Assembly (NCBI RefSeq): GCF_021021555.1
Contig: NZ_JAINWA010000003.1
Span: 558,001-622,000 of the forward strand
Reading direction: 5' to 3'
DNA from: Teretinema zuelzerae
GTDB lineage: Bacteria; Spirochaetota; Spirochaetia; Treponematales; Treponemataceae
Length of the DNA: 64,000 nucleotides
Part shown: in pieces, positions 1 to 9,888 of the stretch
How positions within the stretch are numbered: position 1 is the stretch's first letter
Layout of the letters: each line of letters starts with the position of its first letter
Notes under the pieces: generated by a model
Told to the model about the DNA's origin: nothing
Database searches by the model: none
Seen by the model: the letters and a program-made list of their open reading frames with translations, nothing else
Made by a program: the position numbers and the translations under genes

Positions 1-3000
1 CCGATCCTCGCGAATATCGGTATAGTCGGGTTTCCAGGTCGAAGCGAGCGACGGTTGCCTGACGGAGGCGATGTCGGGCTCGAAGCCGGCGGGCAATAGA
101 TCAACAATCGCCACGTCCCGGACGGTTTTTCCGTTCGTCGTGCGCAGGCTGATCTTTACGCGCACTTCGTCGCCGGTTTTAATCGAAGTCAGCTTTGCTC
201 CCTTCGCGTCGACGAACTCGCGGAGAATTTCGAGGCCTTCTTTCACCTCGGAAGAAGGCAGGGTTTCGTCGAAGCCGGCGGTCGTCGCCTGATAAAAGAG
301 CGGCTGCTTTCCTCGGTTCTCGATTTCCAGCTCGGCTGCGTTCGGCGGATAGGCGGCGCTGCGCAGAATGTCCCCGGCAAGCTCCAGAGAGGATCGCGCC
401 TTGTCGGCGTCGAGCCAATCGACGGTTACCGAGCCGCTTTCGGCCGAAGGCATCCGATCGAGATAGCTTTCGATCGCCATGAGGGCGTGGTTGGCGGAAA
501 GCGAAGAGGCTTGTTTATGCGAAAGATCCGCCGCGATCGCCTCCAGAAGTTCAGGACCGATGTCTTTCAGACGCGCGGGGAAGTGGCGAGCCGTGATATC
601 AAGATAAACGGACCGGTAGCACAGGGAATCGGCATACAGCGAATCTTCCGGGTTGCGGAGTTCTTTTTTGACTGCGGACAACAGACGGCCCGCTTCGAGA
701 TCCTGCCGGAGAATCGCGGAGGTTCCGGCGAGGAAGAGACCGGCGTATCCTTCGGCAGCGTCCTTGTCGGCCTTCATGTCCTTGCGCAGTTTTTCAATAT
801 ACGGGGTCGCGATGGTGCCGCTCCGCGCGAGCAGATAACAGGCGAACGAACGGTTCGCAAGGGCATACCAGCCGGTATCGCTCGAATTCGCGACCTGAGC
901 TACGCCCCTGAGCGCGGCGTTGTACAGCGTGTCGCTGACGTAGTAGCCGTGGTCCCGCGCATCGATGAGGAAGAGCGTGCAGTAGTTGTTGAGATACAGC
1001 TCCGTCGCAGATTCCGACGTCCACACGCCGATGGTGCCGTCCTCGCGGAGGCGGGACTGCAGAACGGAGACGGCCGCGTCGATCTTCGACCGCGCCTCTT
1101 CCGGATTAAGGCCGAGCTCTTTCACGAGGTTCGGATACAGGAAGGGCCAGGTCGCGCTCGCGATCTGCTCCGAACACATGTACGGATAGTTTTCCAGATA
1201 GAACCACAGTCCTTTCGCGAGACCCGTCGGCAGATACGAAACGCTGGCGTCCCGTACGGCGAATTCGTCGCGCACTCTGCGTTCGAGCTTGACCCGCTCT
1301 GTGCCGCCGCGGACTACTCCGGTAATCACGCTGGTCCGGTAGGGCACCGCAGGCCGTACGCTGAGAGAGGCCGCGGCGCTCGAAGTTTCTCCGGCGCCGG
1401 AGGCGGTAAAGACGATTTCCGCGTTTCCGCAGACGTCGAGGGCTTTGACGCGGAACGAAACGGTCTCGTCCCCGCCTTCGGGAATCGCGAGGTCGAAGGA
1501 CGTTTCTCCTGCGACGGCGAGTCCGGATTCAGGGTGGGCCGTAAGCCGAACCTTCGCTCCGCTTCCCGAACCGTCGACCGTATTCGTAACGGTAACGGAT
1601 ACGCCGAACTCGTCGCCCGGAGCCGCCATGACCGGCATGTTCGGCACGACGACGAAGGGAGCCTTCACGGTGAGTTTCTGCTCAGCTGAACCGATGGTGT
1701 CGCCGGAGACGGCCACCGCCATGACGCGCACGGTGCCGTTGAACCAGTCGGGAACGCGATAGACGAGAGAGCGTGTCTCGGGCCCTGAATCGACGATCCC
1801 CGACCAGTAGGCGACGGGAACGTTCTTTCTGCGCTTGAAGGGATTGAGGTTTCTGCCGAGTTCTTCCGCCATGGCGTCTCCCCCGACCGCGCCGATGGTG
1901 CGCAGGATGTTGAACTCGGGAAGCACGAGATCCATGATCTGCTGAGTGCCCACTTCGAGGGCCCGCTTGCGGAAGAAGAAGGAAAGGGGATCGGGTGTCT
2001 TGTGGCGGCCGACCTGCAGGATGCCTTCGTCGACAGCCATGATCGCGATTTTTCCTGTCGAAGAAGTCGAATAGTCGATTTTCAGGTCCTCGCCGGGGCG
2101 CATGGTCTCGGGCAGTCCGAGCGTAATGCGGTTCGTGCGCTTGTCACGGCTCACGGAGAACGGAACGCTCGCGTAACAGAGCGGACTCATGAAAATTTCA
2201 TCCGAGGAAATCGAACGGGCCCAGGTAACGGTCACATAGGCATTGCCCTCTATCCCCTCGGGAACGAGAATGCTCTGAACGGTCGAGTTTCCCTTCGAAG
2301 AGAACCAGGCGTGGGTATACACCCGGTCGCGCTCGATCGTGATGAGGCCGGATCCCGCGTACGGAGCTTTGATGAACAGTCGCACGTAGTCGCCGTTGCG
2401 GTAATCCGCGCGGTCGAGTTTAACGTCCAGTTCGGCGGTCCTGTCGAGGCTGCGCTGGATATTCTTGCCGCCGATTACCGACCAGGCGATTTTCGCGTAT
2501 TCGAGGCCGTCGACTCCGGAGAGGGTAAGCTCGAAATCTCCCTGTCTGGACGTGGGGATAGCCCATGAAAGGCCGTCGGCGGCGATTTCTACCGGGAAGG
2601 ACTCAACCGGTTCGCTCTTCTTTACCGATTGGTATTTATACTCGCCGTTGGGCTGCTTGACGAGCATGGAAATATATTTTATTTCCGCGATGTTCGCGGT
2701 CAAGCCCTTGACAGCCAGCGCCTTCGCGTCCGGACCGACGGCGATGAGGGAGAGCGTCCGTTCGCTTTCCGCGTTGATATAGCCGAGATCTCCGTCGGCC
2801 TTCCAGCCGACGAGATATTCGAGGGGAGAAATCCAGACGGATTCTTCGGTTCTCACAGAACGGCCGGACTCCTTTTCAAAACCTTCCGCGAAAAAGGTCA
2901 TGCGGTAGGTTGCCTTTTCGAATTTCGCGAGATCTATCGGGAACGAACAGGTTCCGTCAGCGTCGGTTTCGATTAAGCCGAGCGATTCGGTGTAGACTTT

Positions 3001-5571
3001 TCCGTCGTCCCAGGGATCGGAGAAGCGGTACTCTTTCCATGCCGGGAACGACTGAGCGCCGGGCCGCAAGCTGACGCTCGCCTGAACATCGTTGCCGGCG
3101 GCGGCGTTGCCGAAGAGATTTCTCAGCGTCACCCTGCCTTCGATCGCTCCCGGCTTGATCCAGCCGGCGGCGGCGGACGGAGCAAGGCTCGCCCGAATGT
3201 TCAGGGTGTCCGGGAGAAATTCTTCTACCTTTACGGTTTCAGAGCCGAGAAACGCGAGCTTGCGTTTCGATTCGTCGACAAGATGATAGAGGGACACGGT
3301 GTATTCGCCGGTCGGAGCCCAGTCTTCCGTCTTCCATTCGATTTCCTGAAAGCCCGAGGCCGAGGCCGAAAGATTTTTCGTGAACACCTCGGCGCCGTTC
3401 GGATTGACGACGGCGCACACGAGCGGAGTGCGCTCAAGATTGACGCTCCAGTCTCCCGATTTGAGGATCATGCCGATATGCATGGAGTCGCCGGGCCGGT
3501 AGATGCTCCGGTCCGAAAAAAGAAAGGCGTTTATTTTCTTCGGGTCGGTCGCTCCCATGACGCCGCCGGTGTCGAAATTCGACAGATCGAGGCTGCGCCC
3601 GCCGGCGGCATAGGGCATGAACGAAAGGTCTTCTCCCTTGCGCACAACCCAGGCGACCGGCTGCTTTTCGCGCTGAAAGCCGGATACGTCCGCGAACTCG
3701 ACGCGGCCTGAAGCGCCGGTGTTCGCCGTAAGGAGGGCGTTCCCGTTGAGTCCTACGACGGAGACTTCCGCTCCCGAAACCGCTTCGCCCGAGCCGATCG
3801 ACTGCACGAATACGGTATTCGATCCGTCGTAGTTCTTTTTAACATAGAAGCCCAGATCGCTGACCAGGATGAGCCTGCGGTCCTTGAAACGGCGGGTTCT
3901 CTCCGTGTCTCCTTCGGCGGAGAACACGAAGAGGCCGTAGCGGAGATTCTTCGAAGGTATCGAGGAAAGGTAGCGCGAAAAGTCGAAGGAGAACCACGAC
4001 GGGGCGCCGGCCTCGGCGGGAGCAACGGTTGTTTTTTCCGCGTACTGTTCGGTAATATTGTATTCGTTGAAATTATAGTTGTCGAAACTGAAATTGTTGA
4101 AGTCTCCGTTCGACTGCGAAATGAGATGGTTGATGTCGTCCGGCCTGACGCGGCCGATGTTGAATTTAACGCCGCCGACGCCGCGCGAATACAGCGCAAG
4201 CCGCTTGCTTCCAGTCATCGGCACGATAGAGCCTTCCGACAGGATGCGAATTTCGCGGGGGAATTCTTCGACCCGGAAAAGCGATTTACGCTCTCCTTTT
4301 TGCCGATACGAACCGTAGAATTCGAGGCCGTCGTCCACGCGGACGAACACATGGCGTCCTGCCGGAGCTTCGAACGAGAAGCTGTTGACCTCGTTGTTTT
4401 CCAGCGCATTCGGCTGCGGCACGAGTTCGAGAGGTTCCGAAACATCGAGCACTGATTGGGTGACGAGATCGATCATGCCCCAGGAAGAATTCTTTTCGCC
4501 CTTGATGCCGGGAAGATCGGGACGGTCGACGGGCAGAATCCATGCGCGGGTCCGCTTCGCGATTTCCTTCGCGGAAACCGCGCCGTTTCCCGACAAAACG
4601 ATCACTCTCCGGTAGCGTTCCTCCGGAGTTTTCACCAAAGCGGTTTCTATGGAATATATTTCCATGAAGCCGACCATGCCGGGTATGGTCGTACTGGCCT
4701 GAGAGTCCTCCGCGGTTTTATTTCCTCCGAAGGACGAAGCGATGCCTTTCTTCGCGGAGACCGTCATCGTGACGGAGTCGACGGGCATGCCGACCGGTTC
4801 GGAAACGATATACGCGTTCAGCCGGTCCTTGTCGTAGGAAACGCTCGCGCGGTATTCGCGGTTCGCGAGCGTACCCGAGTCGGCCTTCATGTCCGGCTTG
4901 ATGACGATGTTTTTTTCGACTGTTTCAGGATCGAGCGGCCAGTTCGCGCTGACGGTGGCCAGCACCCGCTTCACCTCGGCGTTTTCAGGATCGATATGGA
5001 ATTCGCAGTCGCGGACGGAGATTCTGAATTCTTCGGTCGAGAACTCGACTGTCCGGGTTATTTTAAAGTGATCGGGAAAATAATTCTTGGCGAACTCGAC
5101 TTTGAATGTCTGACCGACAGGCCAATCCTGGTCTGGACGGAAGGACAGCATGCTGTCGCTTACCCAGGTCCAGACTCCCGGGAGATCGGGAGTAAGCGTT
5201 ATGCCGTCTTCGACCGTGTTCCCCTCTTCACCCGCGGGCACGGCGGAGCCGGAAAAAGAGAAATACGCCGCGGGCACCGGATCGTCCCAGTCGGTTCGGG
5301 TATCGGGACCGTCGACCTCGCACGAAATTTCCATCAGTTTCGGCTGTCTCGACTGCCACAGGGAAAAAGCGAAAAAGCCGGCCGCGAGAAAGGCGAGCGC
5401 GGCTGCGATGCCGAAGCCTGCCTTCCGGTTTCGGACCAGAAATTTTCCGGCGGCGCCGAATGCGCGGGAAACGCCGTTTGAAAGAAACCTGATGTAGGGA
5501 GGCGGAGTCCAGGTTCCGAAAACGAGGGACAGGTTGATTTTTTTCCGTTTGTTTTTTTCTGTATCTGACAT
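1..5571 (-). CDS. Alpha-2-macroglobulin family protein (C-terminus cut by window edge)
   Basis: The reading frame is open from the ATG at 5571 to base 1, giving at least 1857 residues; the C-terminus lies outside the window. A hydrophobic stretch at about residues 50-68 should anchor the protein in the inner membrane with the bulk in the periplasm. Repeated beta-sandwich (MG-type) regions are followed by a macroglobulin/thioester region. The thioester motif CSEQ is intact at residues 1466-1469, so the protein should form the internal Cys-Gln thioester that traps proteases after bait cleavage, as in the E. coli YfhM family. That family is often encoded beside penicillin-binding protein 1C, which could lie just past the left edge. 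AAGGA stands 6 nt before the ATG. The adenylate cyclase gene upstream reads the same way, 64 bp away. Confidence 0.93.
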   Translation of the reverse strand, partial: MSDTEKNKRKKINLSLVFGTWTPPPYIRFLSNGVSRAFGAAGKFLVRNRKAGFGIAAALAFLAAGFFAFSLWQSRQPKLMEISCEVDGPDTRTDWDDPVPAAYFSFSGSAVPAGEEGNTVEDGITLTPDLPGVWTWVSDSMLSFRPDQDWPVGQTFKVEFAKNYFPDHFKITRTVEFSTEEFRISVRDCEFHIDPENAEVKRVLATVSANWPLDPETVEKNIVIKPDMKADSGTLANREYRASVSYDKDRLNAYIVSEPVGMPVDSVTMTVSAKKGIASSFGGNKTAEDSQASTTIPGMVGFMEIYSIETALVKTPEERYRRVIVLSGNGAVSAKEIAKRTRAWILPVDRPDLPGIKGEKNSSWGMIDLVTQSVLDVSEPLELVPQPNALENNEVNSFSFEAPAGRHVFVRVDDGLEFYGSYRQKGERKSLFRVEEFPREIRILSEGSIVPMTGSKRLALYSRGVGGVKFNIGRVRPDDINHLISQSNGDFNNFSFDNYNFNEYNITEQYAEKTTVAPAEAGAPSWFSFDFSRYLSSIPSKNLRYGLFVFSAEGDTERTRRFKDRRLILVSDLGFYVKKNYDGSNTVFVQSIGSGEAVSGAEVSVVGLNGNALLTANTGASGRVEFADVSGFQREKQPVAWVVRKGEDLSFMPYAAGGRSLDLSNFDTGGVMGATDPKKINAFLFSDRSIYRPGDSMHIGMILKSGDWSVNLERTPLVCAVVNPNGAEVFTKNLSASASGFQEIEWKTEDWAPTGEYTVSLYHLVDESKRKLAFLGSETVKVEEFLPDTLNIRASLAPSAAAGWIKPGAIEGRVTLRNLFGNAAAGNDVQASVSLRPGAQSFPAWKEYRFSDPWDDGKVYTESLGLIETDADGTCSFPIDLAKFEKATYRMTFFAEGFEKESGRSVRTEESVWISPLEYLVGWKADGDLGYINAESERTLSLIAVGPDAKALAVKGLTANIAEIKYISMLVKQPNGEYKYQSVKKSEPVESFPVEIAADGLSWAIPTSRQGDFELTLSGVDGLEYAKIAWSVIGGKNIQRSLDRTAELDVKLDRADYRNGDYVRLFIKAPYAGSGLITIERDRVYTHAWFSSKGNSTVQSILVPEGIEGNAYVTVTWARSISSDEIFMSPLCYASVPFSVSRDKRTNRITLGLPETMRPGEDLKIDYSTSSTGKIAIMAVDEGILQVGRHKTPDPLSFFFRKRALEVGTQQIMDLVLPEFNILRTIGAVGGDAMAEELGRNLNPFKRRKNVPVAYWSGIVDSGPETRSLVYRVPDWFNGTVRVMAVAVSGDTIGSAEQKLTVKAPFVVVPNMPVMAAPGDEFGVSVTVTNTVDGSGSGAKVRLTAHPESGLAVAGETSFDLAIPEGGDETVSFRVKALDVCGNAEIVFTASGAGETSSAAASLSVRPAVPYRTSVITGVVRGGTERVKLERRVRDEFAVRDASVSYLPTGLAKGLWFYLENYPYMCSEQIASATWPFLYPNLVKELGLNPEEARSKIDAAVSVLQSRLREDGTIGVWTSESATELYLNNYCTLFLIDARDHGYYVSDTLYNAALRGVAQVANSSDTGWYALANRSFACYLLARSGTIATPYIEKLRKDMKADKDAAEGYAGLFLAGTSAILRQDLEAGRLLSAVKKELRNPEDSLYADSLCYRSVYLDITARHFPARLKDIGPELLEAIAADLSHKQASSLSANHALMAIESYLDRMPSAESGSVTVDWLDADKARSSLELAGDILRSAAYPPNAAELEIENRGKQPLFYQATTAGFDETLPSSEVKEGLEILREFVDAKGAKLTSIKTGDEVRVKISLRTTNGKTVRDVAIVDLLPAGFEPDIASVRQPSLASTWKPDYTDIREDR

Positions 5572-5635
5572 AATCATTCCTTTTGAACCATCATAGTATA
5601 CCGTTCGCGGAGGCTGTACAAGAAAAAAGCGCCCC

Positions 5636-7081
5636 TTATTTTGTATGGAAAGTTTCCGTTCCGTCCCACTCGGGAGGAGGAGGATTTTTAATATATGCGG
5701 CCGCCTGCGAGCGGTACCAGGAGAGCGCCTTGTCCTGCGCGGACGGAGGGAGGTCGGACCAGAGTTCCAGGGAGGCTTCGAAGGCGCGGCCCTGGTAGGC
5801 GGCAAGTCCTTTTTCAAAGAGGGAGGCGGAAGCCAGGAGGAGGGGGTCTACCGATCCGGAGGGGCCGAGAACCTCGTAGATGCCGAGCGCCCGGGACTTT
5901 CCCTTGGGCCTGATCCGGCCGAGGCCCCGGAAGCTCCAGTCGGGGACGGCAGAGGCAAGGGCTTCGCCAGAGAGAAAGCGGACGCCGAAAAAGCGGGTGA
6001 GGCCTTCAAGCCGGGAGGCGACGTTGACGACGTCGCCCATGAGGGTATATTCGAGGCGCTCGCTCGAGCCGATGGTTCCGGCGAGAACGCCGCCGATCTC
6101 CGCGCCGAGCGCGACCGCGAAGCCCTCGATCCCGCATTGACGTGCGAGAATCTCAAAATCCGGAATGGCGGCGATGATGCCGTTTCCCGCCTCCAGAACC
6201 CGGCGGGGAAAATCGGGAACGGGAGATGGCGCGTTGAAGATGGCCATAAAGCCGTCGCCGAGAAATTTGTTGATGACGCCGCCGCGCGCGGAAACGATGG
6301 ACTGGCAGCGGGTGAAAAAAGCGTTCAAAAACTGCACGATCTCCACCGGAGACAGGCGCTCCGCCTGGGCAGTGAAGCCGACCAGATCGACGAAGAGAAT
6401 TCCGGCCTCTCGAAGCTCTCCCTGAGCGCGCCCAGAAAGCGACATGAGATGGTCGCGGACGCGCGAATCCACGGCGCGGCCGAACCGGTCGGTCAGGGTT
6501 TGATTGCGCAGCGCGGCGGCGAGAGACGGGACTAGGTCCGCGAGAAAGCGCTGATCGGGCGCGGATAATTCAGCCGGAATGGAAAGGAGCAGGCTTCCCG
6601 AGTATGTGTCTCCCTGAACGATGGGAAGATTGTAATGAAAGAGACGCGTCCCGCTTTGAAAGCGGAGAAGAGCGGCGGATTCTTCGTCCAGGGCGATGAA
6701 ACCCGTACGGGAGAACACTTCCGCGAAACCGGGGTGCTCTATTGCTTCCTCGCGGGAGCTCTGCGGCAGGGTGATCGCGAACGAGTTGTTTCCGCGGTAC
6801 GCGAGGAGCCGCAATTCCGCGTCCGTAAAATAGAGGGAAAGAAGATCCAGAATCCGGGGCAGAATGCTTTCCTGTTCCAGATTGGAGCCGACGACGGAGC
6901 TGATGCGCAGCGTCAGCCTGTTCCGTTTTTCCGCGTCTCCCGCCTGAGTGGCCTGCCTTCGCCACGCCTCGTCGAGGGCCTTGCGCGAGTTCGCGCGCTC
7001 GCGGCGGAGCAACAGGGCGAGCGCGGCGGCCGCGAAAACGGAGAAGCAGAAAAGCAGGGCGAAAATCGATTCCTGGTTCAT
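5636..7081 (-). CDS. Class III adenylate cyclase with N-terminal membrane segment and GAF-like domain
   Basis: The 481-residue protein begins with one membrane segment (about residues 5-25), continues with a GAF-like sensory region (about 60-195) and ends in a class III cyclase homology domain (about 225-405). The catalytic set is complete: metal-binding Asp232 and Asp276, adenine-recognising Lys272 and Asp350, and transition-state Asn353 and Arg357. The Lys/Asp pair favours ATP over GTP, so the product should be cAMP. The C-terminal tail after residue 410 looks like a short helical repeat region. A TG-T-TACAAT box lies 10 nt before the ATG and no Shine-Dalgarno sequence is visible, so the mRNA may be nearly leaderless. 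The ligand of the GAF-like region is unknown. Confidence 0.93.
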   Translation of the reverse strand: MNQESIFALLFCFSVFAAAALALLLRRERANSRKALDEAWRRQATQAGDAEKRNRLTLRISSVVGSNLEQESILPRILDLLSLYFTDAELRLLAYRGNNSFAITLPQSSREEAIEHPGFAEVFSRTGFIALDEESAALLRFQSGTRLFHYNLPIVQGDTYSGSLLLSIPAELSAPDQRFLADLVPSLAAALRNQTLTDRFGRAVDSRVRDHLMSLSGRAQGELREAGILFVDLVGFTAQAERLSPVEIVQFLNAFFTRCQSIVSARGGVINKFLGDGFMAIFNAPSPVPDFPRRVLEAGNGIIAAIPDFEILARQCGIEGFAVALGAEIGGVLAGTIGSSERLEYTLMGDVVNVASRLEGLTRFFGVRFLSGEALASAVPDWSFRGLGRIRPKGKSRALGIYEVLGPSGSVDPLLLASASLFEKGLAAYQGRAFEASLELWSDLPPSAQDKALSWYRSQAAAYIKNPPPPEWDGTETFHTK

Positions 7082-7190
7082 GGTATGAAAGATTGTAACA
7101 CGACAGCCCTGTTTGAACCAGTTTCGGGCGCGGCACAGGAACGCGGGATCAGATCGGCTCGCAGCGGCGTGCGCTTTTTTTTTATTCTTC

Positions 7191-7219
7191 TTTAATAAAC
7201 GGGAGCCTCCCGATATACT
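7191..7219 (+). promoter_or_regulatory. Probable promoter of the ABC-2 exporter operon
   Basis: TATACT at 7214-7219 and a weak -35 (TTTAAT, 7191-7196) are spaced by 17 bp. Only 9 nt separate the -10 box from the ATG at 7229, and no Shine-Dalgarno sequence fits between them. The GGGAG-CCT-CCC hairpin at about 7201-7211 lies inside the spacer. Confidence 0.45.
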
Positions 7220-7228
7220 CTTTCCATT

Positions 7229-8251
7229 ATGGCAATAATCGAAGCAACAGCTCTATCTAAAACGTATCAAAACGCGGTTAAGGAAGCGGGACTGGCCGGA
7301 GCCCTGAAACACTTTATCAAACCGGTATTTACGGAGATTAAGGCTGTAAGCGAGGTACGCCTCTCCATCGAACCGGGAGAAACCGTCGCCTACGTCGGAC
7401 CCAACGGCGCGGGTAAATCGACCACCATCAAAATGCTTACCGGCATCCTCAAGCCCTCGGGCGGACAGATACGGATAAACGGCATGGATCCCTACCGCGA
7501 CCGGCTCGAGAACACGAAACGCATGGGCGTCGTTTTCGGCCAGCGAACCCAATTATGGTGGGACATCCCCGTGTCCGAATCCTTTACCCTGCTGAGAGAC
7601 ATTTACGCCATACCCCCGAACCGCTACAAAGAAAATCTCGCATGGCTTTCCGACATGCTCGGCCTCGGCCCCTTCATGGGCTCTTCCGCCAGAAAACTCT
7701 CGCTCGGCCAGCGCATGAGAGCAGACCTCGCCCTCGCCTTCCTGCACGATCCGGCGGTCGTTTTTCTGGACGAGCCGACTATCGGACTCGACGTCGCCGT
7801 GCGGGAGCGCATCCGCGAATTCTTGAAGCAGATCAACCGTGAGCGCGGAACCACCATACTTCTCACCTCGCACGACCTGGACGACATCCGCGACGTGTGC
7901 GACCGCCTCGTGGTCATAGACCGTGGAACCATAATTTACGACGGCAAGCTCCAGGCTCTTCTGGACCAGTGCGTACGCTGCCGCACCATGCATCTCCGCC
8001 TCGCCTCCGACGGCCGGGACTTCGCGAAAAAAATCGGCAAGCACCCGGACCTCGAGGTAATCGCCTCGGGACCCTGCGAAGCGTCCATCGAATTCGACCG
8101 CTTCGCGCTTTCCGCAAAGGATATCATCAACCTGGCGAATAGCACCGGGGAGGTGGTCGACTTCCGCATCGACGAGCCGGATATCGAGCGCTTCATTAAA
8201 AACGTGTACGAAGGAAAGCTCGATATTTCCGAGAACAGGGGACGGGCATGA
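7229..8251 (+). CDS. ABC-2 type exporter, ATP-binding protein
   Basis: This 340-residue ABC ATPase has all nucleotide-binding motifs: Walker A GPNGAGKST at residues 57-65, signature LSLGQR near 155, Walker B VVFLDEP near 172-178 and the switch histidine in TSHD near 210. An N-terminal extension of about 20 residues before the core and a C-terminal tail of about 90 residues match the drug-exporter ATPase class that pairs with DUF990-type ABC-2 permeases, for example viologen exporters. It is the first gene of a three-gene operon; its stop overlaps the start of the first permease (ATGA). It should energise export from the cytoplasm. The substrate cannot be told from sequence. Confidence 0.93.
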   Translation: MAIIEATALSKTYQNAVKEAGLAGALKHFIKPVFTEIKAVSEVRLSIEPGETVAYVGPNGAGKSTTIKMLTGILKPSGGQIRINGMDPYRDRLENTKRMGVVFGQRTQLWWDIPVSESFTLLRDIYAIPPNRYKENLAWLSDMLGLGPFMGSSARKLSLGQRMRADLALAFLHDPAVVFLDEPTIGLDVAVRERIREFLKQINRERGTTILLTSHDLDDIRDVCDRLVVIDRGTIIYDGKLQALLDQCVRCRTMHLRLASDGRDFAKKIGKHPDLEVIASGPCEASIEFDRFALSAKDIINLANSTGEVVDFRIDEPDIERFIKNVYEGKLDISENRGRA

Positions 8252-9051
8252 AAACGGCCCTGAAAAAATACTGGCGGCACACCGCCCTTGCCATGCAGGA
8301 AACTCTTGCGTACCGGGTTACCTACATCGTCAACATGTTTTCGATGGTGGTGACCTACACGGTCATCTTTTTCGTATGGTCGGCCGTATACGCGGGGAAT
8401 CCCGATCTTGAAGGCTATCAGTGGCAGGAAATGAAAAGCTATCTCATCGTTTCGCTGTTCCTGAGTTCGCTCGTTTCGATGTCCAGCGAGTTCAGGATAT
8501 CCCGGCAGATACGCACGGGGAACATCGCCGTAGAGCTCCTGCGCCCGGCAGACTATCAGAAGGCAAGCCTCGCGATAACGCTGGGGTATTCCATCAGCGA
8601 AGGCGTATTGATCGCCGTCGCCTGCCTTGGATTCGCCCTTGCAACCGGCGCGACGGTCGTCCCCGGCAACGCGCTTGCATGGCTTCTGTTCATCGTATCG
8701 GTTCTGTTATCGATGGCGACCAAATTCCTCATGGTATACGTATTCGGCCTCGCAAGCTTTTGGACGACGAGCCTTATGGGAATAAGCTGGCTCAGGAGAG
8801 GGCTCACCGACTTCTTCTCCGGAGCGCTCATTCCCCTCGCCCTCTTTCCGCCGACCTTGCAGACGGTGACCGACTGGCTTCCCTTCAAGGCGATCGTTTC
8901 CATCCCGGCGAACGTATTTACCGGGCGTCTGCACGGCGAAGCCCTTGCCCGCGATTTTGCCGTCGCCTGCATCTGGATAGCCGCGCTCTGGCTGCTCGGC
9001 AGGTTCGTCTGGAGCAGGGCGATGCGAAAAGTCACGATACAAGGAGGCTGA
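8248..9051 (+). CDS. ABC-2 exporter permease, first of two
   Basis: The 267-residue protein has about six membrane segments and the character of the ABC-2 permeases of the DUF990 group, which work as a heterodimer with a second permease and one ATPase type. Its ATG overlaps the stop codon of the ATPase gene, so the two are probably translationally coupled. A soluble helix rich in charged residues follows the second membrane segment, as expected for contact with the ATPase. Together with its neighbour it should form the membrane channel of an exporter of unknown substrate. Confidence 0.9.
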   Translation: MKTALKKYWRHTALAMQETLAYRVTYIVNMFSMVVTYTVIFFVWSAVYAGNPDLEGYQWQEMKSYLIVSLFLSSLVSMSSEFRISRQIRTGNIAVELLRPADYQKASLAITLGYSISEGVLIAVACLGFALATGATVVPGNALAWLLFIVSVLLSMATKFLMVYVFGLASFWTTSLMGISWLRRGLTDFFSGALIPLALFPPTLQTVTDWLPFKAIVSIPANVFTGRLHGEALARDFAVACIWIAALWLLGRFVWSRAMRKVTIQGG

Positions 9052-9054
9052 GCA

Positions 9055-9864
9055 ATGGACATGCTGACCCGAACGCGGCGCGCGCTTTTTTTGTTTTTCC
9101 GCTTCCTCGCGCAAAACACGAAGATCAAGCTCGAATATAAAGCGGATTCGCTCATCCTGTTCTTTTCAGGAGCGGCCCTTCAAGGAATCGGATTCCTGTT
9201 TCTTTCGGTGCTCTTTACCCGCATACCCTCGATTCAGGGATGGAGCAAATGGGAGATCGTTTTCATGCTCTCCCTCATCTTTTTTTCCGAGGGTCTTGTC
9301 TCCTTCGCTTTCGAAGGCGCCTGGCAGATGGCCTTTCTCATAAACATGGGGGACATGGACCGAATCCTGCTGAGGCCGGTATCGCCGATACTGCAGATAC
9401 TCACCTTTACCATGGGCATTCACGGAATCGGTAATATGGTCATGGGAGCGGTGCTGTTCGTTCTATCCCTGTCCAACACCCTGATCGCCTGGAGCGCGGC
9501 GAAAGCGCTGTTCGTGCCGGTGTTCATTCTCAGCGCATGCGCGATACGCACGGCGATTTCCTTTGCGGCAAACTGCAGCGCGTTCTGGATAAAGGCGATG
9601 AGCAACGCAATACCCCTGATGGTCTTTCAGTTGGCGGATTTCGCCAAGTATCCCGCGTCCATGTTCGGCCGGGCTATAGAAAGCGTTATCATCTTCATCG
9701 TCCCATACGCTTTTATCAGCTACTTCCCCGCGGTGTATCTGTTCGACAAGGCGCCCTGGGGAGCGATCGCCTGGCTTTCACCCCTTGTCGCGCTCTGGCT
9801 TGCCTTCGTCGCGAAAAAGATTTTCTACATCGGCCTTTCTCGATACGAAAGCGCGGGAAACTGA
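9055..9864 (+). CDS. ABC-2 exporter permease, second of two
   Basis: This 269-residue protein has about six membrane segments and is the partner permease of the preceding gene, from which it is separated by 3 bp. AGGAGG lies about 8 nt before the ATG, inside the end of the upstream gene. The two permeases are similar in size and layout but differ in sequence, as in heterodimeric DUF990-type exporters. The operon ends here; a GGDEF gene faces it 24 bp downstream on the other strand. Confidence 0.9.
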   Translation: MDMLTRTRRALFLFFRFLAQNTKIKLEYKADSLILFFSGAALQGIGFLFLSVLFTRIPSIQGWSKWEIVFMLSLIFFSEGLVSFAFEGAWQMAFLINMGDMDRILLRPVSPILQILTFTMGIHGIGNMVMGAVLFVLSLSNTLIAWSAAKALFVPVFILSACAIRTAISFAANCSAFWIKAMSNAIPLMVFQLADFAKYPASMFGRAIESVIIFIVPYAFISYFPAVYLFDKAPWGAIAWLSPLVALWLAFVAKKIFYIGLSRYESAGN

Positions 9865-9888
9865 ACGACTGCCGAAGGCGTACGTCCG

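Noticed and set aside
487-1689. Plus-strand frame opposite the macroglobulin gene
   Set aside because: Composition is that of an antisense shadow and the minus strand carries the intact thioester region.
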